Shown one piece after another: positions 46,935-57,269 of a DNA stretch of 64,000 bases; the first letter of the stretch is position 1; the number at the start of each line of letters is the position of its first letter. The position numbers and the translations under genes are program-made. Under the pieces are notes generated by a model that was given only the letters and a program-made list of their open reading frames with translations, made no database searches and was not told where the DNA came from. The stretch lies in assembly GCA_037043015.1 (NCBI GenBank), contig CM073329.1, positions 4,108,648-4,172,647 of the forward strand, written 5' to 3'. The DNA is from Bryum argenteum. Its lineage: Eukaryota; Streptophyta; Bryopsida; Bryales; Bryaceae.

Positions 46935-48165
46935 TTACTAGCAGCTTAATATTTGTGTACTTAGAACCTTTTCATTTATACCTCCTTGCAAAAACATCAA
47001 TTACATCAACAAACAAATGTACAAATGCTAAAGATACACTACGGTTGGACTACCTAAAAGCACCAGGGGACCCAAAAGCGCTCTGTACGTCATTTGTAGA
47101 TTGTGAAAATACAGATGTACCTCATTTGTATATAACACAATTGGGTCAAATCTTACCTAGCACTTTGAATTTTTTTATAAAGTTCACAAATGCGAATTAC
47201 ATGTTGCAACTTTTTGTAATCCTCCTGAAAACCTATTTTGAATGTGGTCATAATTTTATTGTGAATTTACTAGTGCTAAAAATAGGTCAGATCTCTTAAG
47301 TTGGTGCTTTTAGGACACTCAACCTTATGTGTACTCAAGCAACTTACCTCGATATATGATACAAAATATATTATAAAGAGTTCACCTACTCAAATTCAAA
47401 TAATTGGGCATTTTAATGGAATCGTCCCAATCATAACCAAATTGCAATATTCATTAAATTATTGTCCACACCAAATTTTGTCTCGACCTCTTGACTTTGC
47501 TAATCAACAGTGGTTTTCAATAAAATAAACATTAAAACAATAAAAAAAAAAAAAACAATAAGACAAAAATTAGAAGAATTAGAAAGAACACAAAAGCACC
47601 TAGATGAATGGCCAGCCACCCACAATGGTTATATTAAGCAAAAGGTTGTATTCTGTCCCTCCATTTGCTGTCAATATTCTTTTATGGTCAACTCTAAAGT
47701 TGACTATGTCGTTGATTTAATCCAAATAAAATTCTATTTGTATGCCTATGGTCAACTTGCATCTCATTTACCATGACGTGGCAGAGGAAGTTCTTGTATT
47801 TTATCTCAGCAATAAAAGAATCTGTATATTCATGTAAAAAATAGAAAAAAAATTAAAAACCCATAATTTAAGGTAGATTTATTGCGTAATGAACTAGCCA
47901 AATAACTTTGGTAAAATGTGATGTGATTCAGCACGAAACTTTCTTGCCAAGTAGCTGTGCTACTTAGGTTCATGATTGTATTTCTCTCAATTGATGAATA
48001 CATTCAAGATTTAAAAATAAATAAACGATGGGGTTATATTACCATTTGATTTGAATCCTCAATAGTGTCTTGTTCATTCAATGTACCGTAATGGAGATTC
48101 ATTGTATGTATGCAGTATTTAACTAAATATGGACTTTGGCGTCAATTCTGGACTGAAACATGGTA
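46935..48165. other. No gene seen
   Basis: AT-rich; an A-rich run near 47545. No coding evidence. Confidence 0.4.
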
Positions 48166-48170
48166 AGTGG

Positions 48171-48189
48171 GATGGGGCGATCTCCCGAT
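48171..48189. repeat. GGGCGATCGCCC-type palindrome, degenerate copy
   Basis: GATGGGGCGATCTCCCGAT. It is the leftmost copy of the palindrome family that is frequent from here to 57.3 kb. Confidence 0.7.
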
Positions 48190-48259
48190 TTCTTCCAATA
48201 AATAGGACTAATGACATGAAAATTCACGAGATCAAACTGAAAATACAATCCATACCAAG

Positions 48260-48322
48260 AAATAGTGGAGGAAAAGAAATAGTGGAGGAAAAGAAATAGT
48301 GGAGGAAAAGAAATAGTGGAGG
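48260..48322. repeat. Tandem repeat, 17-bp unit, four copies
   Basis: The unit is GAAATAGTGGAGGAAAA, repeated in direct order. Confidence 0.9.
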
Positions 48323-48449
48323 TACATAGGAATGATACCAATGTGACACAGAGTGGCCTTAAACTATTATCTTAGCGGTTTCGTCTTAAGATTAATAAGA
48401 ACAAATATGTTTCCACAAAATCTAATCAGGTTGTACTAAGTATTGAACA

Positions 48450-50810
48450 AAAATAAAGCTTGACAACATTCGAAGGGAAGATCAGTGGCCACATGAATCG
48501 GGGTCAGCCATAGAATCGGGGGATCGCCCCATCGCCGCCCGTGTCCATTCTAACTGAAGTTCTAAAGATAAAAGATTCAAAGGCAAGTAACGTTTTGAAA
48601 ATTAGAAAAGTAACCTTCCATTTTCTGAAACCTTTGGACCAACAGTGGATGAATATTACTGTGATGGTATGGTGAACAACCTAAGAAGTGTAATTAGCGT
48701 ATTACACGAACTAATAAAATGTCACACGAACTTCATAGCAAATTCCAAGAAGAACTCGAGAATGCGCGATAGCCATACAATCGGGGATCGCCCCATCGCC
48801 GTCCGTGTCCATTGTAATAGAAGTTGTAGAGTTAAAGATATCAAAGGCAAGTAACGAATCTAGGTTAAGGTATTGAGCAAAAGGTATCAAGTAAGAATCT
48901 CTATTTCTTCCCGAATTTCAAGCAATAAATTATACAAAGGATCCCCCACGTGAAGCCGTCAAAAGCTACATATTGTTAGAATGACTGCCATGAGAGTCAA
49001 GTACACCTATACAAAAGAACTCAAGTGCGGCATAGCCTCTCACAAGAGTCGGCGACGGAATTTTCCATCCATCTCAGAGTTCAAGAGGAATTGACTAACA
49101 CTATCATAAGAACGAAGAGGCATAATAAAGGGAAGCAACGTCGTAGAAATATTTGGAATGACGTTCCGAGAATTTGGAAACTCGAGCTCCCCCAACCAGG
49201 ACCTTGGAAAATAGCAGCATGAATCACCATTCCGCCTATTCCTCCATTGGCAGTCATCCACCATCAATATACGATCCGGACGACAAACTTTCCAAGTCCT
49301 GGAACCTTTCATTAGCCGCTTCATGAACTTCTCGCAGTAGGGGTACCAGTCTGGATTATGGCATTTATTTCGTCCATAAACAAATAATAGTGCGAGGAAA
49401 TTTCTGCGGCAAAGAAAAATTCAATAACATGTCGAAGTCGACCAAACAGGCATCGATGACCAAATGCCAACATAAAAATGCTTCATGAGATTCCGGAGAA
49501 AACCATGCAATCCGGTCGCCGACGGATTCTCGTTGCGTCAAACTCCGCAGGTTGATGCCCATGTAATCCTCAAAGCAAAGTACACCGTTGATGTAAAAAC
49601 ACAATCACGTTCGCAATAGCCGATACAAGCGTTAACGTGATATCCAACTCATGGTAAAGAGTTACAATAGCATATCGGGAGATCGCCCGATCCTTTGTGA
49701 CGAAATAGTTCATAGCAACTTATTTCTTAACTTGATAATAAAAAAAGAATAGTTGTCTTTGGTGATATGTGAAGCGTCAACATAAAAGTAATTCATGAAA
49801 ATCCCCTTCCACTACTGTAACCAAATACTAATACCTTTTCAGTAAGCAATGAATGATAATCAATGTTATGGTATGGTCGACAACCTAGCAAGAGAAATTA
49901 AAAGAAACATACTTATAAAATGTCACACGAACTTGATAGCGAAGTCCGAGTTAGAATCAGCCTGAATGACCAATAGCCATACCTATCGGGGATCGCCCTA
50001 TCGACGTCCATGTCCAATCTAACTACTGTTGAAGAGCATAATGAATAAAAGGCAAGTAAAAATGTCAACATTAGAAAAGGATCCTTTCATTTACTAATAC
50101 GTTTGCAGTAGTCTTTGGACAAAAATTAATGTTATAGTATTGTCATCAACCTCACGAGTGTAATTAGAAGAAACATAATTATTAAGTATGATGATGAGTT
50201 GATAGCGAAGTCGAAGGAGGAATCAGGCTGAACGACCAATAGCCATACCAATCGGGGGATCGCCCCATCGACGTCCATGTCCATTCTAACTACTGTTGAA
50301 AAGTTTAATGAGTCAAAGGCAAGTAACGTATCTGAAAATTAGAAAAGAATCCATTCATTTACTAATACGTATGTACTAGGCTGTGGACAAAAATTAATGT
50401 TATGGAACGGTCGTCAACCTAAGAAGTGTAATTAGAAGAAACATACTTATTAAGTATCACACGCAGTTGATAGCCAAGTCCAAGGAGAAATCAGGATGAA
50501 CGACCAATAGCCATACCTATCGGAGGATCGCCCTATCGGGGATCGCCCCATGTCCATGTCCATTCTAACTACTGATCAAACGTTTAATGAATCAGAGGCT
50601 AGTATTGAATCACAAAACTACAAAAGTATTCATTCATTTACTAAAACCTTCGCACTAGGCAGTGGATGAAAATTAATGTTATGGTATGGTCAACCTACGA
50701 AGTGTAATGATAAGAAACATACTAATTAACAATTACAACAACTTATACAATCTTGGTCCACGAGAGAGAGCAGCGGTGATCATATCGGGGATCGCCCGAT
50801 GGCCGCCGTA
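48450..50810. repeat. About 266-bp tandem units, each with one GATCGCC palindrome
   Basis: Palindromes start near 48515, 48780, then 49985, 50251, 50518 and 50783, spaced 265-267 bp within each block. Between them the text repeats with substitutions: a TCCATGTCCATTCTAACTAC-type block, GGCAAGTAA, TTCATTTACTAA, AAAATTAATGTTATGG and a GTGTAATTAGAAGAAACATA-type block. A run of about 1.2 kb (48.8-49.97 kb) with a HAD-like relic separates the two blocks and has its own copy near 49675. One unit (50518) has two palindromes back to back. Confidence 0.8.
49040..49604 (-). pseudogene. HAD/FCP1-like phosphatase relic
   Basis: On the minus strand an NGVLC motif (near 49585) is followed, after frame changes, by DWYPYCEKFMKRLMKG and then RPDRILMVDDCQWRNR ... 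CCYFPRSWLGEL (about 49180-49290). The last part resembles the second Asp-containing motif of FCP1-type HAD domains (usual form LLVDDSP followed by a Asn-Pro loop and a hydrophobic strand). The pieces are not in one frame and no full exon set can be built, so it is called a relic. It is probably related to the larger gene at 51.0-53.5 kb, which lies on the same strand. Confidence 0.45.
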
Positions 50811-51089
50811 GTTCAAGATTCTAAGTTCATTGGTCAAAATACGAAAAAACACATTCTAAAACATAAAACAAAAAACAAAGATAAGAGGCCGGAGACTTTA
50901 ATCACTCCATCGCACTACCTACGTCTGAGACTCCAAAATCCTCACTTGAACATTCTTGTCGATGGCATCTCCGGCCACCGGAAGCGGATTCTTTGGTGAC
51001 ATAATCTTGAACAGATAGACTGAGTCAAAAAGGCCTTGTAGCCAAGGCCGTAAAACGAGTCTAAGAAGATATCACTTGATCACCATGCC

Positions 51090-53480
51090 AAGATGGTGGG
51101 TGGGGATGCGGTATGATTGGCGTTGAGCGAAGACTTCAACGGAGAATCATCCACTAATACAATACGATCGGGAGTATTTAAAGACAAACGCCATTGCACA
51201 ACGGTTAGATCCTTGAGATACAACGTCTTGTTATTATCGAGCACGTTTTATTGAACGAACAATCGGCTTGAGAAAGTCAGGCGGCTCTGTGCGTTGAAGG
51301 AGCAACCCTTCGTGACCACATTCACCATATTGGCGACATTCTTCGAGGTAGCGGAACTCCATATCACAATTTGAGCCCGGCTTCTTACAAAATTCAACAA
51401 CTCCGCACAACCAGGTCGAGGATAAACAATCCCTCGCTTACCCTGTTCGAAAGGGCTTCTATAACAGAGGACCCCATTTAAGTCAAACACTACAATGTAT
51501 CGTGGTGGCGGTACCTTTGTTTTTTCTTTTGGGAGGCTCGGCCCGATAACTCCTTTCGGGAGTCTCTCTGCAGGAAATCAATATTGGAATCGGCAGATTA
51601 ATCAGTATGGTAAAGGAAGAAGCTGAAACCATGAGCAAGAACGATGAGGAAATTAACTACGTACCCTTGGGATCATTACACTGTACCACCTGTTCCACAG
51701 GACTAACCGCACTTGTGTGCAAAGATCGAGATCGGGCGACCGCCCGATAAGGTGTTTACATCGACTAAGTGCTCCCCCTGGGAACCAATAATTATCAATA
51801 CCAAATTAACATTGAAACTTGGAATTCAGTAGTAGGCATAAAGTTAAACACCATGTGCAAGAAATTGCAAGGACTTGCTCTGAAATACCTCAGAAATTAG
51901 TGGTAAAGTGTCATGTCGGGACTTAATGGACTTTTCGTTGTGTCGCGAGGCTTTTGATACCGGAATATTTTTCACCTTCGTCCTCCCTCCTTCCTCCCGC
52001 CCCTCAGCTGTCAACAAGTCCCTGACATTCGCCTTCCGCTTATTTGAAGGCTCTAACTCCTGCGTTACTAACAAAGCTTTCCCGCGAGGTTCTTCACGAA
52101 TAGCCAAGGCGTCGAAAACAATCTCCGTTGAACGCTCCACCGCCTCAACTCCCGCAGATGACTCCTCCATTGCAGTATCTTCAACTTCCGCGGAAACGGC
52201 CTTGTCCCTAGGTACTATACAGAAACTGCCCGCTAAAGGAATGTCCTGAGAACGAACTCCGTCAGGATGCTCACTTGCACGATCGCGAGCTGGACTCATT
52301 CTCTCGAGATCAGTCATGGAGTCCACCATGCATGAGTCCAGAGGTTCTACTTCGCCGGCACCCGCATTTGCAGCATCAATGATGGGGCGATCGCCCGATA
52401 GCCCAATTAAAGCTAGTGCTGTGTCTGGAACTGATCCATCCAATGAATTCTCTTGAATGGACGCCTCAACGTCCGCATTAGCTTCGTTAAGGGGTGACTC
52501 TGCCATCGCATCTTCTTGCGACTGTGAAGCATCCTGTCTGCTTGATGATACAACTTGGTTAGAACCGATGCCGGGGATAGCTTCCGATCGCAGCTGAGTA
52601 GAACGATCGATGGGATTCTCAGCTCTTTGGGGTTCGTCAGTGTCGGACTTCTGAGGTGAAGAATTCCGTCGCTGTTCAACTCGAGTCACCTGTATTAAGG
52701 TCGATGTAGTGGGGTTAGCTACCATGTCACGGACTGGATGCACTTGTTGCATGTCATATGCAAGAGTACGCAACGGCAGGTGCCTTGTATGAACTCGCTC
52801 CGCATACTTTCTAGCTATAGAGATAGAATCCCTATAGCCTGATCCAGGCAACTGAGCCCACGAATTTTCATCAGTGAGATCAGCGTTAGACATAGAAAGT
52901 TTCCCGACATACATATTAGCATGGAACAGTACTTCCTGCATGGGTCGCGAGAACAAGTAGAGTCGGCAAAAGTTAATTAAGGATGAATTGATAGAGTGCC
53001 ATATATCTCTTTACAAAAAGCTTAGAAATGTTTATCATACCAGGCTCGAATCCTCGGCAGCATGAGTTCGAGCTTCGTCATTGCCTAGTTGAAACAGTGC
53101 CCTGGCCGCAGATGTAGTTGTTCCCGCATTGGACTGTGCATGGGGTGCGAGGGATGCAGAATCAACGTCCATAGCGGCGTTGCGTATGCTATCGTCAGCC
53201 CCGTCAATGCTATCGCCGGTGTTGGGGCTTACAAGATCGACATCGATGTTGCGACGGGAAGCTGATCTAGTGTTATGCATCGAAGTTGTGGAAGGGTCCG
53301 TTGAACGACGAAGAACTGCACCAGTACTTGTCGAAAGAAGAGATGACGGCGCAGGATTCTCGAAATTGACATCTTTGGTGATGACAGCCCACATTCGTTC
53401 GGTTCGACTTTTGGCATCGTCCAGCTTAGAATCGTTCTCAACGAATTCCAAGACCGTGGCGTTGTTCCTCTGCGCATGAC
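51090..53480 (-). CDS. FCP1/NIF-type HAD-like protein with long disordered N-terminal part
   Basis: Exons in transcript order: 53041-53480 (after acceptor CATGCGCAG), 51889-52938 (after CCCATGCAG), about 51665-51710 (AVSPVEQVVQCNDPK), and a HAD exon from about 51571 downward. The last two join in frame across a phase-1 junction (donor GTACGT). The HAD part reads RYIVVFDLNGVLCYRS, then YPRPGCAELLNFVRSRAQIV, IWSSATS, and after one in-frame TAA (near 51250) NVLDNNKTLYLKDLTV and RIVLVDDSPLKSSLNANHTA. Motif I is DLNG instead of the catalytic DxD, so phosphatase activity is doubtful even if intact. The in-frame stop suggests recent decay or an undetected intron. The first two exons encode an acidic, Ser-rich, probably disordered region. 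Exon 2 contains an in-frame palindrome copy (52381-52400). Join of exon 2 to exon 3 is not settled in phase. Confidence 0.55.
51730..51749. repeat. GGGCGATCGCCC-type palindrome (intronic)
   Basis: GATCGGGCGACCGCCCGATA, one mismatch to the core. It lies in the intron between exons 2 and 3 of the FCP1-like gene. Confidence 0.8.
52381..52400. repeat. GGGCGATCGCCC palindrome inside a predicted exon
   Basis: GATGGGGCGATCGCCCGATA lies within exon 51889-52938 and is read on the minus strand as LSGDRPI in a long open frame of about 350 codons. Confidence 0.75.
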
Positions 53481-53503
53481 TGAGAGCGTGACATAAGAAG
53501 ATT

Positions 53504-53690
53504 AGTGAAATCCTCTACAAGGATGGGGCGATCCCCCGATGCGCACGACAGGTAGAGTGATAGAAGAAGGTTAGTGAAATTCACTACACAGATGGGGCGA
53601 TCCCCCGATGTGGATGACAGGTAGAGAGACAAAATAGAGTTAGTGAAATCCTCTGAACGGATGGGGCGATCCCCCGATAAACTACCAGGT
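53504..53690. repeat. About 69-bp tandem units carrying the palindrome, three copies
   Basis: GATGGGGCGATCCCCCGATG-type palindromes start at 53522, 53591 and 53660. The spacer repeats the pattern TTAGTGAAAT(C/T)C(T/A)CT and GACAGGTAGAG. Confidence 0.85.
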
Positions 53691-53734
53691 TTACATCACA
53701 GAGACACTACTGCCACTGAAGAACTTGATAACTT

Positions 53735-56720
53735 ACGGTCCGGCGTTAGTAAAATTTGGTCCTCCGTGCAGATTGACAAGAAGTATATCCTGCCTAAGAA
53801 AGAAAGGAGTGAACATTGCCAAGGCGGTGCTCAAATTCAAAGATGCGAGTTCCTTGAATTCGCCATTCGCGGTCGACGGTGTCATCGGCAAATCGAATCG
53901 GCCGAGTAGAGGGCCGACGACCTCTCCCGAGATCCCCTCCCGCTCAAGTAGAAATCAAAAAGTCGAACGTCTTCCACGAGTGGTTCTTCCAAAGATGAAA
54001 ACGATATATACGAGAACACGGGAACCGATGTCACATGGAGGAAATTCATCATCGAGGTTGTGGAAGGTAGTGAACCACATGATAATCCCATGGTGATGAG
54101 CTCGATCTTCTCTTCCGCACCTCTATCTCCTTAGCAATTTGTGACATTCCGTGCACGTCCGTAATAATGATTGCGGTGGATGAATATCGATTTTTGCGTT
54201 TTCCTTCACTCGCATGCGTCGAAAATGCCGAAAGTCTTCTCGTCTTCAAGCAATCTTGGCTTCGACTTTCCATTCTCTCGGTTGTGAAGCGAAAACAGAG
54301 GAAGAGGAATTTTACTTCCTCGTTGTTGTCCATTATCCAGTCAAGAACCTCGCCATTCTCTTTCATCATCGGGCATCGAGGTTCCTTTTAAACCGATCAA
54401 ATGTGGCGCATTTGTACTTCTTGAAAACGAATCATCGACTTGAGTTCGAGTCGGTCGATTGCCCCCTCGCCATAGGACTCGTAGACGCTCTTGATATGTT
54501 CGGGAGGTCGCCTTCCTTGGGATTCTTCACTAAGTTGTCGAGTCGGCGATTAAAGTAGAGCTCACCCTCCGGGAGTTTCGATTCGCGAAAGTAGTGCCAT
54601 CATAGTGTCGCGAGTATAACCCCGTTCCCTAGCGAGATCATCCCATTCAAGCGCTGTATAAGGAACGTATTCTGCCTTCTTGCTAGGAAGCGGCTTATCC
54701 TTAAAGAGATTCATAAGCTCGTCCTTCATGACTCGGATCCTCTTCTCCGGTTACAAAAATCCACCATCGACATCAAAGTTGGAGGTACGCTTTTCGAGTG
54801 TGTACTCTTGACGCAGATTTTCTTCTCCCGGATATAAGTGGCAACAACGCGACATCCTCATTCCGCATATTGTGCAGAATCTTTAAGTCGTTTTCAACAA
54901 AATTCTTCCTGCCGCTAAACCCTTGCTCATGCGGAGGTACTACCTTTCCCCATTGGTCAAGAAGTCTTCCTGCTAACCACTCGTTCTCAATCGAAACCCA
55001 CTTGTCGAAATGATCGTTCTCGAGGTAAAGCAACGGAAGCCTACCGTCACCCGCATTCTTGGATTTCACTGTTTTTCCTGCGAATATCAGCTTCACCTTT
55101 GGAAGAAACTCATTCTGCACAGAAGAAACAAATCGTTGTGAGCAAGCCTGTTTGGCATGGGTGGGTCGCCCCATGCAATACCCTACACACCAGGTACTCA
55201 GAAATCACATGGGGCGATCGCCCGATGAGTTCATCAAAGTCAAATAAATATTCTCAGATACCATTTTGAATCCTCTAATCAATTTGTACATCGGGCGATC
55301 GCCCGATGGTCTATATGAAAATCAAGCTCGGATCTACCACCTTCGAATATGAACATAATAAGGTCATCTCACCTTAAATTGAGAGGAATGCACGCGTCCA
55401 CATAAAGCGGCATCGGCTTTCCCATATCGTTCCACGCTACTCGGCGTTCGCGAGTTTATTGCGTAAACGTTTGTTCCGTTCGCCGCCCGCAACATCTTGA
55501 TTTAAAACACGGGAGAGGTAAAGTAGCTTCTGGAACTGACTCTCAGGGCACCAGACTGGGATGATGCTAAACTTTTCCAGCAATCCTCTCTTATAGTCAG
55601 AAAGTCGCTCCTTATTCGCGAGAACCTTCTCGGTGAGTCAAGCATCGTGTCTTTGGCCACCAATGATATAGTAGTGAGTAGCGACTTGAATGTCCTTCTT
55701 CTCGGGCTTCGTTGTGAAGTATATCGGCTTGTTGTTCAGGAATCCCTTAAGTGGCAAAACGATCACCTGAGCTCTAACCATGCTCATGTCTGGCACGATT
55801 TCTACCGCCATCGCAATGCGATCAACCCTGTCTTGAACCAGGCCTCGGTACACAATCTTCCCGGGAGGAGCGCGGTGAAGGTGGTCGTAGTGCACATGGA
55901 GCTCCTTGCCGTCTGCACCCTTCCATGATTCCATCCCGACATTATCGTCTGAATGATGAATATACGAGGGAGAGAACTCGGTATCGTATAACTTTTCGAT
56001 TTCTTCCTCAACTCGGGAGTTAACCGCTTACTATCTTGGCCGAGAAATTCCGCATCTGCGAGTGATAGTTTTTTGCCGCTTTCTACTTTGTCCGTTGTAC
56101 CCTTTTTGGACGTTTCGGCTTTATCGGTGACTTCCGCTTCTTGCTCGCGGATGCAGTTGGCGGCGGGTCCTCCCAACAACAAGCAGATTCGTCTAGGGCA
56201 TCGATGAGAAGCTCCCACGACTTCTCAATATCCTCCACCGTAGTCGTGGGTCGTCGTATATTTCAAACCCCCTCTCGATGTGAGATCGATAACGCCGAGT
56301 CTAACTTCCCAGCGTCAACACTCAGTCCATATCGTCGGTTATTCTTCTCCTTCCCGAGTGGCAGCTCTTCAATTATTAGTACAACCTGCAGCCCATTATT
56401 TCGTGGCACCTTCATTCCAAGAACTTGGACACCTACTGCTGTACTCTTAAACTTCCCCCCTCCTGCCACTAATACCGGGACGATACGGGCTCGCTCGTCT
56501 GGTTTCTTTTGCCAAATCAACCCCCAGGCTTCTAGTTTAGGATCAGCTGTGAAAGTAATTCCGACAGCGGTTCCGTCATCCAACTCGTAGAATTCTTCAC
56601 GCAGCCAGGTATTGACATATCGGGATAGGCGTTTTGGCTGAAGTTCCGCAGGTGCCTCTGTATAATTTGGATGACTGCAGGAATCAACTTCAGCTGTCAG
56701 TTTCTCACAGTGGACATTCT
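53735..56720 (-). pseudogene. Broken multi-exon gene with ParB-like motif
   Basis: On the minus strand, strongly coding-like blocks follow one another but change frame. In order: about 56290-56720 (RLSRYVNTWLREEFYELDDG ... GLSVDAGKLDSALSISHREG), about 56105-56250 (DIEKSWELLIDALDESACCW), about 55920-56030 (VNSRVEEEIEKLYDTEFSPS), 55638-55934 (VQDRVDRIAMAVEIVPD ... THYYIIGGQRHDA, TGA), 55445-55637 (KERLSDYKRGLLEKFSIIPV), a shift to MGKPMPLYVDACIPL with donor GTGAGA at about 55372, then an exon at 54775-55113 (NEFLPKVKLIFAGKTVKS ... ENDLKILHNMRNEDVALLPL) and further blocks to about 53740. IIGGQ(H)R with a preceding hydrophobic strand resembles the signature of ParB/sulfiredoxin-fold domains; this is weak. 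At least two in-frame stops and several frame shifts argue for a pseudogene. Confidence 0.45.
55207..55309. repeat. Two GGGCGATCGCCC palindromes
   Basis: CATGGGGCGATCGCCCGATG at 55208-55227 and CATCGGGCGATCGCCCGATG at 55289-55308; the second is a perfect 20-bp palindrome. They lie in a probable intron of the broken gene. Confidence 0.85.
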
Positions 56721-56757
56721 GATATACTCTAACAAACTGACTGCAACTAACACTTAT

Positions 56758-56866
56758 GATGGGGGGATCGCCCCATCCAATAGGACATATCGGGCGATCG
56801 CCCCATTGGCATATCAGCATCGTGTGGGCCCCCATCAACAAGGACACATCGGGCGATCGCCCCATC
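56758..56866. repeat. Cluster of three GGGCGATCGCCC-type palindromes
   Basis: Copies begin near 56761, 56789 and 56847 (ATCGGGCGATCGCCCCAT type), with AGGACA(C/T)AT before two of them. Confidence 0.8.
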
Positions 56867-57015
56867 TGATCACCACTTCTATGATTCGAAGGGCTGTGCG
56901 TATAATACACAACGATTATTAAGTCTTCCTACTTAACTACAAGCATAATCTAACGAAATGAATATTGAGATACGCCATTTTTGGAACTAAGTTCTTAGTC
57001 CTCGTTAGAACTAAG

Positions 57016-57262
57016 CATCATCGAGCGATCGCTCCATCTACTGACCAGCATCGGGCGATCGCCCCATCCACTTACCAGCATCAGGTTAGAGCCTCATGCT
57101 ACCAACGGGTTAGGAGCATGGGGCGATCGCCCCATCTGCTTAGCAGCATGGGGCGATCGCCCATCTACTCAGCAGCATGGGGCGATCGCCCCATCTACTC
57201 AGCAGCATGGGGCGATCGCCCCATCTGCTTAGCAGCATCGGGCGATCGCCCCATCTGCTTGG
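57016..57262. repeat. Palindrome array, about 30-bp unit
   Basis: Five nearly identical units start at 57120, 57150, 57179, 57209 and 57239: (G)GGGCGATCGCCCC followed by ATCT(A/G)CT(T/C)AGCAGCAT. The spacer CTGCTTAGCAG is itself a palindrome. Two more diverged copies precede (57020-57037 with GAGCGATCGCTC, and 57050-57067). It is not a CRISPR array: units carry no unique spacers. Confidence 0.9.
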
Positions 57263-57269
57263 CATCAAT

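Noticed and set aside
51908..52249. + strand protein opposite the FCP1-like exon
   Set aside because: Shorter than the minus-strand exon, which has matching splice borders and joins the HAD exons.
57117..57262. CRISPR array
   Set aside because: Regular repeats at 30 bp, but the spacers are the same in each unit and the host is a plant with spliced genes. It is a tandem palindrome array.
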